DNA of 6,419 nucleotides, taken from contig USQO01000094.1 in the NCBI GenBank assembly GCA_900556845.1, positions 1 through 6,419 on the forward strand, in the 5' to 3' direction. Position numbers and translations under genes: made by a program. A model generated the notes under the pieces. That model saw only the letters and a program-made list of their open reading frames with translations, made no database searches and was not told the origin of the DNA. Shown in pieces: positions 6,375-6,419 of this stretch. This stretch comes from an uncultured Bacteroides sp. (GTDB lineage: Bacteria > Bacteroidota > Bacteroidia > Bacteroidales > Bacteroidaceae). How positions within the stretch are numbered: position 1 is the stretch's first letter; each line of letters starts with the position of its first letter.

Positions 6375-6419
6375 AAATATTTTAGTATAAATAATTAATA
6401 ATTTTCATTTTCCTGCTGG

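Noticed and set aside
6375..6419. A possible 3' end of another - strand gene upstream of fabG, such as codons ending in TGA near 6405.
   Set aside because: Only a few codons are visible and all three frames are open at the window edge, so no gene can be supported.

Overview
The window looks like chromosomal DNA from a gut-type Bacteroidales species (Bacteroides, Phocaeicola or a relative). The reasons are the AT-rich composition, a TAnnTTTG-type -7 promoter element, weak or absent Shine-Dalgarno sequences, a large lipoprotein glycoside hydrolase of family 2, and Bacteroidetes-like versions of FabG and an RluA-type pseudouridine synthase. The assignment rests on sequence feel and protein similarity, not on a search.

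Layout. On the + strand, a GH2 lipoprotein exo-glycosidase (113-2917) ends at a strong intrinsic terminator (2942-2980). After a short AT-rich gap with a TATATTTG promoter element comes a complete NtrC-type sigma-54-dependent response regulator (3152-4522). On the - strand, at the right end, fabG (6374-5628) is followed by an RluA-family pseudouridine synthase gene (5524-4853), probably co-transcribed. The two halves converge on a hairpin at 4821-4850 that can terminate transcription from both sides.

The most interesting part is the 330-base non-coding stretch between the regulator and the convergent synthase gene. It carries a textbook sigma-54 promoter in order: a cluster of TTCCACA/TGTGGAA half-sites including a perfect 17-bp dyad (4508-4550, about 105-145 bases upstream of the predicted start), an IHF-consensus match (4598-4610), a near-perfect -24/-12 element (TTGGCAC-N5-TTGCT, 4627-4643), then about 200 bases with no credible ORF but three successive hairpins, the last an intrinsic terminator. 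The simplest reading is a small regulatory RNA of about 197 nt. It would be made by sigma-54 RNA polymerase and activated by the response regulator encoded immediately upstream. The layout resembles LuxO/qrr1 or GlrR/glmY of Proteobacteria, and I do not recognise it as a described Bacteroidetes system.

How the parts fit. The response regulator has an intact receiver domain but no histidine kinase gene in the window, so its signal is unknown. The GH2 enzyme is insulated from it by a terminator, and no SusC/SusD genes are visible, so a functional link is not supported. fabG and the pseudouridine synthase are housekeeping genes that touch the putative RNA gene only through the shared terminator.
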